The notes beneath the pieces were generated by a model. The model made no database searches, had not been told where the DNA came from, and saw only the letters and a program-made list of their open reading frames with translations. A stretch of DNA of 64,000 bases, taken from positions 310,001-374,000 of the forward strand of contig NW_026516215.1 in assembly GCF_025602895.1 (NCBI RefSeq), read 5' to 3'. This DNA comes from Polychytrium aggregatum (Eukaryota; Chytridiomycota; Chytridiomycetes; Polychytriales). A program made the position numbers and the translations under genes. The stretch's first letter is position 1. Each line of letters begins with the position of its first letter. Below, in pieces: positions 36,845 through 47,500 of the stretch.

Positions 36845-39800
36845 ATGCATCGCAACTTGAATCTCGCCCGCCAAACAGGCATCGACACCAAACGCAGCAG
36901 CGCCGTTCGCCCCGAGAACCATGTGGGCGAGCATGTACTGGTCTCTCTCAGCGAAAGTGGCGATCAGGACGACGACTGGGTCCAAGCAGGTGGGTCTCAG
37001 GCGGAGCACTTGTTGAGGAGACTCTTTTCTACAGATGTCTTGCTCTGCCGCCTCGCGGACTGGCGGGGCTGGTGGCCTCGCCGTTGACTATCGGTTCTGA
37101 TATGCGGTACCTCGGCAAATATATGAACAGTGATCGTATCGGTCGCTACGGACGACGAAACCGGAGCCAGAACCTACACCGTCAAGGTGCTCTCAACCGA
37201 GCAGACCCTCGTCGTCAGCCGAGATCGTCTTCGCTTCACGAGCTCCAGATCAGCGTCGTCTGCAAATCTTTCCTCTGGGCCGGTGTCCAAAACTCTCTCC
37301 AATGGCACCGGCATTAGAAGACAATCTGCCCTTCCAATGAGTAGAGGCAGGAACGAGGGCTCTTCAGAATCGGGTGTGCATGCCACAGCTGGTAAGGCGA
37401 TTCTGGCTCACCTGTCGGTGGCGACGCAAGTTGCTGACGTGAAGGCCTAAAGGAGAAGCGACACTGATAAAGCTCACATAATATCATTTCCAGGCCCCCG
37501 TCCGCCGCCGCCACCACCTCCTCCTCCCATGATGGGTAAGCGAGTGGTATTTGATATTCCAGCACCGATATTCTGGTACTAACTATCCAACTTGGTAGGC
37601 GGACCGCCCCCTCCACCCCCTCCTCCCCCCATAATGGGTAAGTGCTCTCGGGTTGTAATTTGCTGAGTGATTGGTTGATATACTCACGATTATGTTCCGT
37701 CGACAGGTGGACCACCCCCTCCCCCTCCTCCTCCCATGATGGGTAAGTGTTCATGCGAGTGGTATTTGGTATTCCAGACCAACATCTTGGTACTAACTAT
37801 CCAGCTTGGCAGGCGGACCACCCCCTCCACCCCCTCCTCCCATGATGGGTAAGTGTTCATGGGAGTGGTATTTGATATTCCAGCACTGATATTCTGGTAC
37901 TAACTATTCAGCTTGGCAGGCGGACCACCCCCTCCACCCCCTCCTCCCCCCATGATGGGTAAGTGCTCTCGGGTTGTAATTTGCTGAGAGACTGGTTGAT
38001 ATGCTCACGATTATGTTCCGTCGACAGGTGGACCACCCCCTCCCCCTCCTCCTCCCATGATGGGTAAGTGTTCATGCGAGTGGTATTTGATATTCCAGCA
38101 CCGATATTCTGGTACTAACTATCCAACTTGGTAGGCGGACCGCCCCCTCCACCCCCTCCTCCCCCCATAATGGGTAAGTGCTCTCGGGTTGTAATTTGCT
38201 GAGTGATTGGTTGATATGCTCACGATTATGTTCCGTCGACAGGTGGACCACCCCCTCCCCCTCCTCCTCCCATGATGGGTAAGTGTTCATGCGAGTGGTA
38301 TTTGATATTCCAGCACTGATATTCTGGTACTAACTATTCAGCTTGGCAGGCGGACCACCCCCTCCACCCCCTCCTCCCCCCATGATGGGTAAGTGCTCTC
38401 GGGTTGTAATTTGCTGAGAGACTGGTTGATATGCTCACGATTATGTTCCGTCGACAGGTGGACCACCCCCTCCCCCTCCTCCTCCCATGATGGGTAAGTG
38501 TTCATGCGAGTGGTATTTGATATTCCAGCACCGATATTCTGGTACTAACTATCCAACTTGGTAGGCGGACCGCCCCCTCCACCCCCTCCTCCCCCCATAA
38601 TGGGTAAGTGCTCTCGGGTTGTAATTTGCTGAGTGATTGGTTGATATACTCACGATTATGTTCCGTCGACAGGTGGACCACCCCCTCCCCCTCCTCCTCC
38701 CATGATGGGTAAGTGTTCATGCGAGTGGTATTTGATATTCCAGCACCGATATTCTGGTACTAACTATCCAACTTGGTAGGCGGACCGCCCCCTCCACCCC
38801 CTCCTCCCCCCATAATGGGTAAGTGCTCTCGGGTTGTAATTTGCTGAGTGATTGGTTGATATACTCACGATTATGTTCCGTCGACAGGTGGACCACCCCC
38901 TCCCCCTCCTCCTCCCATGATGGGTAAGTGTTCATGCGAGTGGTATTTGGTATTCCAGACCAACATCTTGGTACTAACTATCCAGCTTGGCAGGCGGACC
39001 ACCCCCTCCTCCCCCTGGTCCACCACCTCCCCCTGGTGCCCCCCCACCGCCCCCGCTTGGAGGTAATCCGAATTTGTTTTTGCTGAGGACGGTCGTCGTG
39101 TGTACCGATTTGGCTGCTAACTTTGCCATTGTCGATTCCAGGTTTTGTACCCCCTCCCCCCGCAGCAGCCGCACCTCCAAAGTCCTCTGGCGACCCTATG
39201 GAAGAGATTCGACGGGCAATTCAAGGTGGCGTCAAGCTCCGTAAAGTTAATCGTGAGATTCGACCCCAGCCCGAAGTCAAAAAAGAGGTCTCCGACGACG
39301 AAGCTACAAAGATGGCCCTGGTATTTGACATTCTGAATCTCGTCGAAACCACGGATGGTGGCTCTCCTGAAGAAATTGTATCCAAGCTAGAGCTGGAGAG
39401 CTCTCGAGCGCGAACATACATTTTCCAGTTGATTCGCCGCGGATGGGTCAAGCCTTATCGCTTGTTGGATGGGACTGAGAAGGAGTCCGAGAAGGACCGC
39501 AAGCTGCCCTACAAAGTCTGGCAGGGTAAAGAGGTGACATCGGCAATCGAGGTCCCGGGAAAACACGAGTTTGAGCTTGAAGAGCTGGGGCTGCTCAAGA
39601 ACGAAATCATCCGGGCGCATCTGCATCGCTTCGCGAAAAACTCCAACATTCACACGGTCGACACGATCGTGCTCCTGCGGTGTCCTGGTACGCCGACCGA
39701 GATTCCTCCCTTCGATAAGGTGGAGCCCCCCAAACTGGATTCCAGCTTCAAGGGCACGGTCACCAAGGAGCTGCGACAGCAACGCGAGGACTGGGAGCGG

Positions 39801-40358
39801 CAACGCGACGAATATTTCCAAGCGCCTTGGCCCACCTTCCGACTGTTCATGTCCAAGATCGAGGACCACGACCGAAACATCACCTCAGATTACCAAAAAT
39901 ACTCCAAGGGTCAGGAAGATGCCGGGCGCGTCATCGGCGAGCTCACTCAGATGTTCAAGGAGCTTGACATTCCGCAGCTCACAAAGCTGGTGAGCGATGT
40001 GCCCAAGAAGATCAACGAGGTTGCCGAAAATCTCAGTCGCACATCTGGTATTCAGATCCCAACGTCGAGTGTGAAGGTCTCGACTGTGTTTGTTCGCCGC
40101 ATGGTCGACGAAACCCTTGGAAAGCGCCCGAAGGCCGAAGGGGCCCCCGAGGTCAAGAGTCGAGTGCGCAAGGTGACATTTGTCACGCCAGAGGAGGAGG
40201 AGGAGCCCGAGAAGCTCAAGCTCCAGGGGGCATCCAGGCACGTTCTGAACTCGATCTACAACGCTTCTGGTCGGCATCAGATGCCGATGAGACGTGAGCC
40301 CGCAGGCACCCCTTCCAAGCCATCAAAACCTGTCGGTCGTACCTTTACGATCATGTAA
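36845..40358 (+). CDS. Polyproline and WH2-domain protein with a tandem mini-exon array
   Basis: Exons: 36845-36989, 37131-37391, fifteen proline-rich mini-exons between 37494 and 39062, and 39142-40358. Together they give 2220 nt (739 aa), in phase. Residues about 30-85 (HVLVSLSESGDQDDDWVQA joined to VIVSVATDDETGARTYTVKV) look like a small beta-barrel of Tudor/SH3 type. The middle, about residues 136-335, is a string of GG-P(6-9)-MMG or IMG units, the kind of stretch that binds profilin or SH3 domains. PMEEIRRAIQGGVKLRKVNR matches the WH2 actin-binding motif. Next, SPEEIVSKLELESSRARTYI with FQLIRRGWVKPYRLLDG has the look of a winged helix (inference), followed by about 250 residues of charged, helical sequence. 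The polyproline-WH2 pairing suggests an actin regulator of WASP/verprolin style, but neither end matches those families. Function is inferred. Confidence 0.8.
37494..39062 (+). repeat. Tandem array of 15 phase-1 polyproline mini-exons, 215-bp period
   Basis: Exons: 37494-37535, 37599-37637, 37707-37742, 37813-37848, 37920-37958, 38028-38063, 38135-38173, 38243-38278, 38350-38388, 38458-38493, 38565-38603, 38673-38708, 38780-38818, 38888-38923 and 38994-39062. All but the last are 36, 39 or 42 nt; the last is 69 nt. Every exon begins two bases into a Gly codon and ends on the first base of the next Gly codon. Two intron types alternate: a 69-nt type ending CCGTCGACAG, and a 70-71-nt type (63 nt in the first copy) with a TACTAAC branch site. 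A 36-nt exon, long intron, 39-nt exon and short intron make the 215-bp unit, exact for exon starts 38028, 38243, 38458, 38673 and 38888. Confidence 0.95.
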
Positions 40359-41244
40359 CCGCAGTCAGCTATTTTTTTCTTTTCCTTTCCGAACGCTTCC
40401 GTATTCAATGCTTTGTGTACCTATCGCTTTTGTCGCCACCGGGGGTCTGAGCTGTCGCAAGTGTGATTGCAGCCAGGAGGAGCACACCTCCGGCCTGCCA
40501 AGCCGAGCCCTTACTCTAGCACCGACACGAACAAAGGTTCCCCAAACCCGAAGCTCAAGAGCGGGAGCACTCAGGCAGCGTGCATCGATGATCCACCATT
40601 GTCATGCCACTGCTGTCGCTGTTGCGGACAGTCATCGAGGGCATATTTGACTTGGGAAGCGTTTATGAATATATGAAAGTGATGTGTATAGGTGATACGG
40701 CCTTTCCGAAAGCAAAGACAGCCAGAGTTCGTGGAAGATCTTTGATGAGCGGAATGCGATGGAAAGCCACGGATTCGTCCCCGCTGCTCTCGCCGGCGAT
40801 ACTCGTCCAGAAGGTTTTGTCGTGGGTGTTCATGTGATTCCCACAGGTCAATCTCTATGTGCGATTGTCAACTTGCACACAGCGATCATGCTCCTTCTGG
40901 ACACGGCTCGCGAGTCTGCAGGGATGATCCGCCATGCCGGACCACGAGTCAATCACTGGATACGTAAAATTGCGAGAGCTCGAGGTGGAATCCACGTAGC
41001 AGATCGAGAAGACATAATGGAGTGTATTGGCAGGTCGATGATGTGGTGCATACGGGTTTTGGGATCGGCAGCTTGACCAAAATTGATCGCACATGGATCA
41101 GAGCTATCTTCCTCGCCATGCCGATCCGCGTGCAGTTCGGTACTGAGAGGGTTGTTGCTCCGAGCAGGCCGCTTTGTCGGGCCAGACCTAGGTTGGTCTG
41201 TGGATCGAGGGCACCGAGAGTTCATCGGCGCAGGATCTAAGAGT
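40359..41244. other. Intergenic region between convergent genes
   Basis: This 886-bp region lies between the WH2 gene (+) and the YHM2-like gene (-). I see no coding motifs and no RNA gene. Confidence 0.6.
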
Positions 41245-43268
41245 CTATTTCTTCTTGGAGAGCTCAGCGACGTAGGCCTTCAAAGAGTCGCCACCGAACA
41301 CCATGCAGACCTGGAAGGGAGAGCAAAGAGGGTAGGGAGTTAGGATTGTGCCGCCTCGCGATGGCTGTCGCCTACTTTCGACCCAGGCTGATCGATGCTG
41401 GCTTTGACAGCGCTTTCGGGATCGGTGTGGAGGCGGATGGATCGCAGTTGCTCCACCAAAAGCACGGTTGTGGTTGCATGCCATACCGTCAAATAGACTG
41501 AGAGGCCGATGCGTGGGGTGACGCCTCGGTAGAATCCAAGGAAGCCGTTGTTCTTGTAGATGTATTTGGCGCAAGTCCAGATGTTCATATTTTCAGGCCG
41601 ACCGGGCGTCTTGATTTGGCTTTGCATCTCGACGCGAATGACCTCGATCGGCTGGTTCCAGCAGGCTAGAGCGCCACCGATGACCGAGGAGAGGATGCGT
41701 TCTGAAACGGCCAGGGGCCGTTTTTTGTCTTCAGGGCTGCGCATAGACAGAAGCATCGACTCGGTCACACGGGCGATACCTACAAGTGAAGTAGTTATGC
41801 CAGCGAGCGGGATGCATTGGCAATTGAGCCAGTCGTAAGACACGAGAGAAGACAGGCGAGATACCGACACATGATGACCGGAAGAAGTTTTACCGGCTGG
41901 GATGTGGTAGCTGCGACGGCATCCATCAATTGACTTACCAAGACGGCTGCCCCAGTTGGTCATTTGCCGCAGAGCCACAGCAGAAACGCCCTTGTTCAGG
42001 CCGACAATGCCTTCCTTTTTGAAAATCTCCATAGCGATTTGGACAGACGACCGCTTGGCACCGACTTCCTTGTGCCGAGTAACTTCAACAGTTTTCATGA
42101 ATGTGCAGAAACCCATAGTGGTATAGGCCTGGATACAGAGGAGTCAGGTTCGATCGCATCGGGGGAGTCCACAGCGCATGCGATGGGAGGGCACGCCACA
42201 AGCCAACGTGGGCGCTGGTAGAGAGGGCAAACATGCTTACCTGACACACGCCACCGCCCATGCCTCCGAGAACGCCGGCGACTGCGTTGGAGGTACCGAA
42301 GCGTTTGGAGTAGTATTCAATCTCGGAGCTGGAAAAGAGAAGGACGGCGCCCTTTGTCGATGCTTCGATCCAAGCCCACTAATTCCAAGACACCGGCAGC
42401 CGTTCCGACGCGGAGGGGAGGGGATGTAAAAGATGAGCTTATGACGCAGATTCAGAGGCAAACACAGCGACATCACAGAAAGGAAACATTGGATGATGCG
42501 AGTGCATGACGATCGAACGATGTGCAAGGTGCCACTCGGCGAGGTGAGACAGGTGAGCTCCGGTATGGTCGCTCGATGGTGCTCGTGGATCAATGCCCCT
42601 CGCGGATTCAGGATCAGCCACGCTATCAGTAAAGCCGGCACCAGGGAGGTCGGGAGAATGATCCCCAAGTAAAGCGATACTCACAGGTATGAGGCCTTGG
42701 TAGAAGCCACCGATGCCACCACGCTGATAGGTCTTGGAGATTGATTTCCACAGGTTGTCGCCACGGTTGGCTGGGAACCAGGAAGAGATGCCCGTGCATG
42801 ATCAAGATCAGAAAGGGAGCGATCCGAGCAGCCCATCGAGGGACACCGCGGACAGGCCCGGAGCACATGGGTGGGTTGGCAAAGCCCACGAGCAGTAGCA
42901 GGCGAACGTACCGGCCATGTGGGTTTTGACGACCTCGAAGGGCTGACCAAGGGTCGACACCTCAAAGGTCTGGATGGCAGCGCCGAGGGCCAGGTTGATC
43001 CATGAGACGGATTTCTGCAGCGATCGAGATTGAATCGATCGAGAATGAATCGATCGAGATGAGCGACAGGCCGGCGGTAGTGGGCTGTTTATGATGCTGG
43101 GAGCTGCAATCGGAAAGCCCCAGCGCAGACGGTCGAGGAGCGATTACGGAATGATTGAAGGAAAGCCAGAGCCAGAGCCAGAGCCAGCGCTGCTGTGGTG
43201 TTGGGCAGAGACGGATGAACGCAGGACAGTTTGCTTGCCTTTGTAAGAGGGGGGGCTTCGGCGGACAT
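41245..43268 (-). CDS. YHM2: Mitochondrial citrate/oxoglutarate-type carrier (YHM2-like)
   Basis: Inner-membrane carrier of the YHM2 group, which in yeast exchanges citrate for oxoglutarate and has been linked to mtDNA maintenance. Exons: 43239-43268, 42912-43014, 42685-42770, 42241-42378, 41939-42128, 41487-41779 and 41245-41310; 906 nt, 301 aa, in phase. Diagnostic blocks: [110 protein letters not shown] and [16 protein letters not shown]. It ends [23 protein letters not shown]2 motifs replace the usual PX[DE]XX[KR] signature in the same way ([18 protein letters not shown]). The 30-nt first coding exon ends at a GC donor (AAG|GCAAGC). The start is the only Met in frame before it. Confidence 0.93.
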
Positions 43269-44577
43269 TGTTACGGGGGAGGGGCTGTGGGGCTGGATCG
43301 AGATCGATGGCAAGGGCGGGCAGCAGGGCGATCGCGGCCGGGGTGTGGAGAGAGAGAAGGTCAAGGGCGATCGTCGGGGTATTTATGGGTGCGGCAGCCG
43401 ATAAACCGATAGAGCTGATAAGGCTGGCGGTGTCGCTGAGCAGGCCAGGCGCGTGGTTGGTGGGGCGGCCGGTGGCGGTCCGCCGTGTCCGGGCGGGCGT
43501 TTTCCCATTGGCCCGGCTGCAATCGCGCGCTGTGCTCCTGCGACTGAGGGCCGGCTGCCTCTTTTGGGCAGGGCTGCGCGGTGTGCGCTTTGGCGGAGCT
43601 GGTTTGGCGGTGGATTGCACCGACAACAACGGGCTGCGTCGGCGACGACAACGGACTGCGTTGATGGACGAGGCAAACGGTGTTAGGCTTGGCGGTGGGG
43701 TGCGCTGGTTTTGGCGACGAGCGGTCAACGTGCTGGTCTCGATGCAGCATTACTTTGCATGGTTCGGTTGCATGGTCCTGTTGGCAGCGTCGTTTGCATG
43801 GCCCTGTTGGCAGCGTTCTTTGCATGGTCCTCCCGCCCCAACCAAACACCCCGTCCCCTGGTCCCGCTCGCTAACTCGCTCTTGCCACCCCTCCAAGATC
43901 CTTCGCCGTGCCCCAAAAATTGTGCCGCGCTCCATCGGATCCGCCTGCCCTTGCCGAAGGCGCGTTCCGGGCACGGCGTTCCGACCGTCAGAGACCGCCC
44001 AAGGAACCTCCGCCATGGGAGGAGGAAGGGAGTGGGCCCAGCAACCGATGATGGGCTCATGACGTGTCCCGGGGTCGCAGCTGGTGCCGGATGAGGCTCG
44101 CACCACACCAAGGCACCACCACCCCGGGCTGCGCATTGTGGATAGCAATTGTGAATGATAGATGTGTGTATTCCCATCCAAAAAAAAGGGGGAGGGGCGA
44201 TAAAGCAGGGTGTCCTGAATGATTATATGGATGAGGAAAGGGAGCAAGAGCAAAGCAAAGAAAGTGAAAGACATCGACAAGCTGGAGCCAGGAAGAAAAC
44301 AAGAGTGTGTATAGAGAAATGCGTCCACGGGTTGAGAGAGAGGCCCATCATGTCGCACAACCAGGGGCGGCCTGAGGCGGCCGCCGAGTCGATCTCCCCC
44401 AGTCGGGAAGCATTGCCAAAGCCTCGGATGTAAATGCCCCTTGGCGGGTCTGTGTGTGGACGACGAACGGCGTGCAGGAACAGAAACTAATGATACAGTA
44501 GTGGGTTGCAGGATACAGACCACCGCCCAGCGACAAATCCCCTGGACAAAGTGCTATCGCCATCGGCTTCAGGATGA
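43269..44577. other. Intergenic region with short imperfect repeats
   Basis: This 1.3-kb gap separates two minus-strand genes. Near 43755-43835 a motif with TTTGCATGG and CTGTTGGCAGCG recurs two to three times. Many overlapping Arg/Pro/Ala-rich frames occur and none is conserved. Confidence 0.55.
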
Positions 44578-47500
44578 TCACCGTCGCGTGGGTCGGGAGC
44601 GCTGCGGTTTGCTGCGGAATGCCGTCGCCTTGGCATCATGAGCACCAGCAGCAAGCGCCAGTCTCGAGGCACCGCCTGTGTCCGGTAGCTTGATTTTGAC
44701 CGTATCCTCGTCCGAGTCGCAGAATTCATCGTCCTCGTCGTAGTCGCTATCTTCCTCAGGCATTTCGTTGGCTCCGAGCCATGTGCTGCTCACCTGGCCG
44801 ACAATCTTGCTGATGCCACTGATGAGCCCGGTGATCGACATGCGCTTCATATCGGATATCACAGCAGAGTCATCCGGCGCAATTGATCCTGTATCGTGCT
44901 TGGACAGGTCTCCCGCACTGCCCTTGCGGCGCTCGTCCCGCGCTGCCTTGAGTGGCGTCGCCTTCTTGTCTGCTTTTGCGTTCGTGTCGCTTGCGCTCGT
45001 TTCCGAAATCTCATCCTTGGCACCCAGGAAGGATCGAACACGGGTGCGCGATCCATGATTTGAGATATCGCCTCCTCTCTTTTCGGTGCTCTGATCGATC
45101 GAACTCGGGCTGTGTGTCCGACCGGGGAGGCTAGAAACCGCTGCCGCACTCCGTGACTTTTTCTTCTTGCCCCTCTTGGCTTCGGCCATTCCCAGGCTCT
45201 TGCTCGGAGGACTAGGATGCATTTCTTCGCTCGAACTTTGCGAGAGAACGAGCGCCGAGCTCTCGCCTTTGAAACAAGTATTGTCGGATCCCCGGACGGA
45301 TGGTGCCGGGTGCTGCGAAGCGCTGCCGCCCCATGAAGCATCTCCCTTGGTATTGGGTCTTCGACCTGTCCCGGTCGTTGCTGGAGGCTCGAGGACTGAC
45401 TTTGCTTCCAAGGGGATGGCGCCACCTCGATTGACCATAGCGGTGCTGGGAGTCTTCTTGACGACAACAGGCATTTCGGGAATCGATCCGCTGAGAGACG
45501 AATCCATCGACAAGACTGCCTTCTTGGCCTTGTTCGAGTCGATAGCGGCGCTTGACGGGCTGGGCTGGGCGGGGCTCATATGGTCAGAGCGTTGCAGGCC
45601 ATCTTCGGTCGGACGCCGCGGGGCTTCGTCGCCTGAAAGCTTGGCCTCGCCGTTGGATCCCTGCGAGCACAAGGACGACCGGGTCTCGCTACTGACATCT
45701 GCGGGCCCAGGGCTCGACGAAATCCGATGCGACGACTCGGCCAATTTACTTTCTGGGTCAATCTCTGGAGTAGGAGCCCAGCGGAAGTGCATAGTTTTGC
45801 GATCACCCGCCTGACTCAGGTCACTAAAGTACTTTGGCTCCAGCGGGACACAGTCCGTCGCCGGAAGCAGAGGCGAGGTGACGCGGCTTCGGCGGCCCGT
45901 GGTGTGGTCCGGGTGGCCCTCAGTGCGGTGGGAACTCTGTTTCGGGGAGCCGACTTCCTTCGTGCCAGTTGCACTCGACTTGGGCTGAGGCGCTTCAAAG
46001 GTCGTTCTGTGTGGCTGCGTCTCTGGGTTAACATCCTTGGACCCAGGCTGGGTCGCAGTATCAACATCACGCTCCTTAAGCATCTTTTTTTGTTGAAGCT
46101 CTTGGAATGACGGGATGGGGGGGAGGTGAAACTTGGGCTTGCGTTCGCTCGGTTTTGGGTAGTCCTTGGGTTTTAGTGAAGGTACGAGGCCCTTGCGTTG
46201 GGCAACGGCGTTGTGGAGGAAGCCGATGAAATTGGCGTTGGTGGCGCTATCGTCTGGCGAAGTTGTGATCACGTCACCGTCGGGCTCTTTGGATACCAGC
46301 ACAATTGTCTCTTCAGTTGTCAGCACGATCTGCTCGGCAAAAGGTTCGTCGACTGTGCGACCTTGGCGAGCAGCAGGGCCGAGGCCCCACTGTGAGCCGC
46401 GGCGCTCGGCTTCAAGATGCGATTGTCCGGAGATGTGCGAGACACTGGCGCTGACATCCATTCGCGGCGGCGGCGGCGGCACCTGCGGAAGCGTATCGTG
46501 CTGAAACAGTGATTGCTGCCTCCGCCGCATGGCGGGAGAGCGGTCGTCGCCCGAGTATGAGCCAGCACCTGCTCCATTTTCGGACCGAGGATAGGATCCG
46601 GGGCGATGGGAGAAGGGCCGTGGATATGACGACTGGCGCGGATCAAAGGCTCGCGGGTCCTTGGAGGCCTTGGGTGGATAAAAGTTTGGCGGCGGAGGTG
46701 GCGGAGGATAGGTGCCGAGGTAGCTGGCGTCCGAAAACTTTCGACTACGACCAGGAGTAGGCGGATAGCCCCAGTCCGAGTAGTAGGATTGGGCCGAGTA
46801 CGGGTCGTCGCGACGGAGGTCGTGGCCGGCGCTGTGGAATCGCTCTCGGCGCGGTCGAACAAGGTCGTCTCGCGAATAGCCGCTGGAGCGCTCATAGACG
46901 AGAGTATGCTCGCCACCGGGTTCCTCCCAGTTCGAGCCCCGCTTTGGTCTGGAGCCAATCGTGCGCGGCCCATCGGGTGCATGAGCGGACATGGAATGGA
47001 TGGCATCCCACGGGTTCCACTGCCCGATGCCGGGCATGAGCGGGGTCGTGTCGACAGTGGTGCCCCATCCTTCCGCTGGGGTGGTGCGACTCCAGGCCAC
47101 CTGCTGGTCATCTTCGTCATTTTTGGCCGTGTCGCTGAAGATGCTCTCATCGACCTCGCTCTGGCCAGGCTCGGTGGAGAAGACGTCATCATCGACGAGA
47201 CTTCGTGTGCCTGTGGTGGTGCTGGACCATCCGGCCGGAACCTCGGTGTGGCTGTTGGGGAGTTGACCAGGGTGTTTGGGCGTGCTTGGCCGATAGGGGA
47301 CCGGTGGGGGAGCAAGGTAGCTCACGGGACCATGGTAGCTGTGGCTCTTTCCGCTGTACGGATGCGGATTCTGGTTATAATAGCCTTGATGTTGGCGCGA
47401 TCGAGAGGCATTACGGGGATAGGTGGATGCATTGCGCTGGGTATACGTAGCTTCGCAAAGGGCATCCAGGTCTCCGGTCTGAGCGAGGATCGTCAGGGCA

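Noticed and set aside
37314-38935. Repeated minus-strand frames of about 72 codons beginning MNTYPSWEEEGEG across the 37.5-39 kb array
   Set aside because: They are the reverse complement of the proline exons and their introns and recur only because the DNA repeats. The plus strand carries the splice signals and the flanking conserved protein.
37494-39062. Possible CRISPR-like array (regular repeats and spacers)
   Set aside because: The genome is eukaryotic. The unit is 215 bp, both parts of each unit are repeated, and repeats encode GGPPPP blocks with splice sites.
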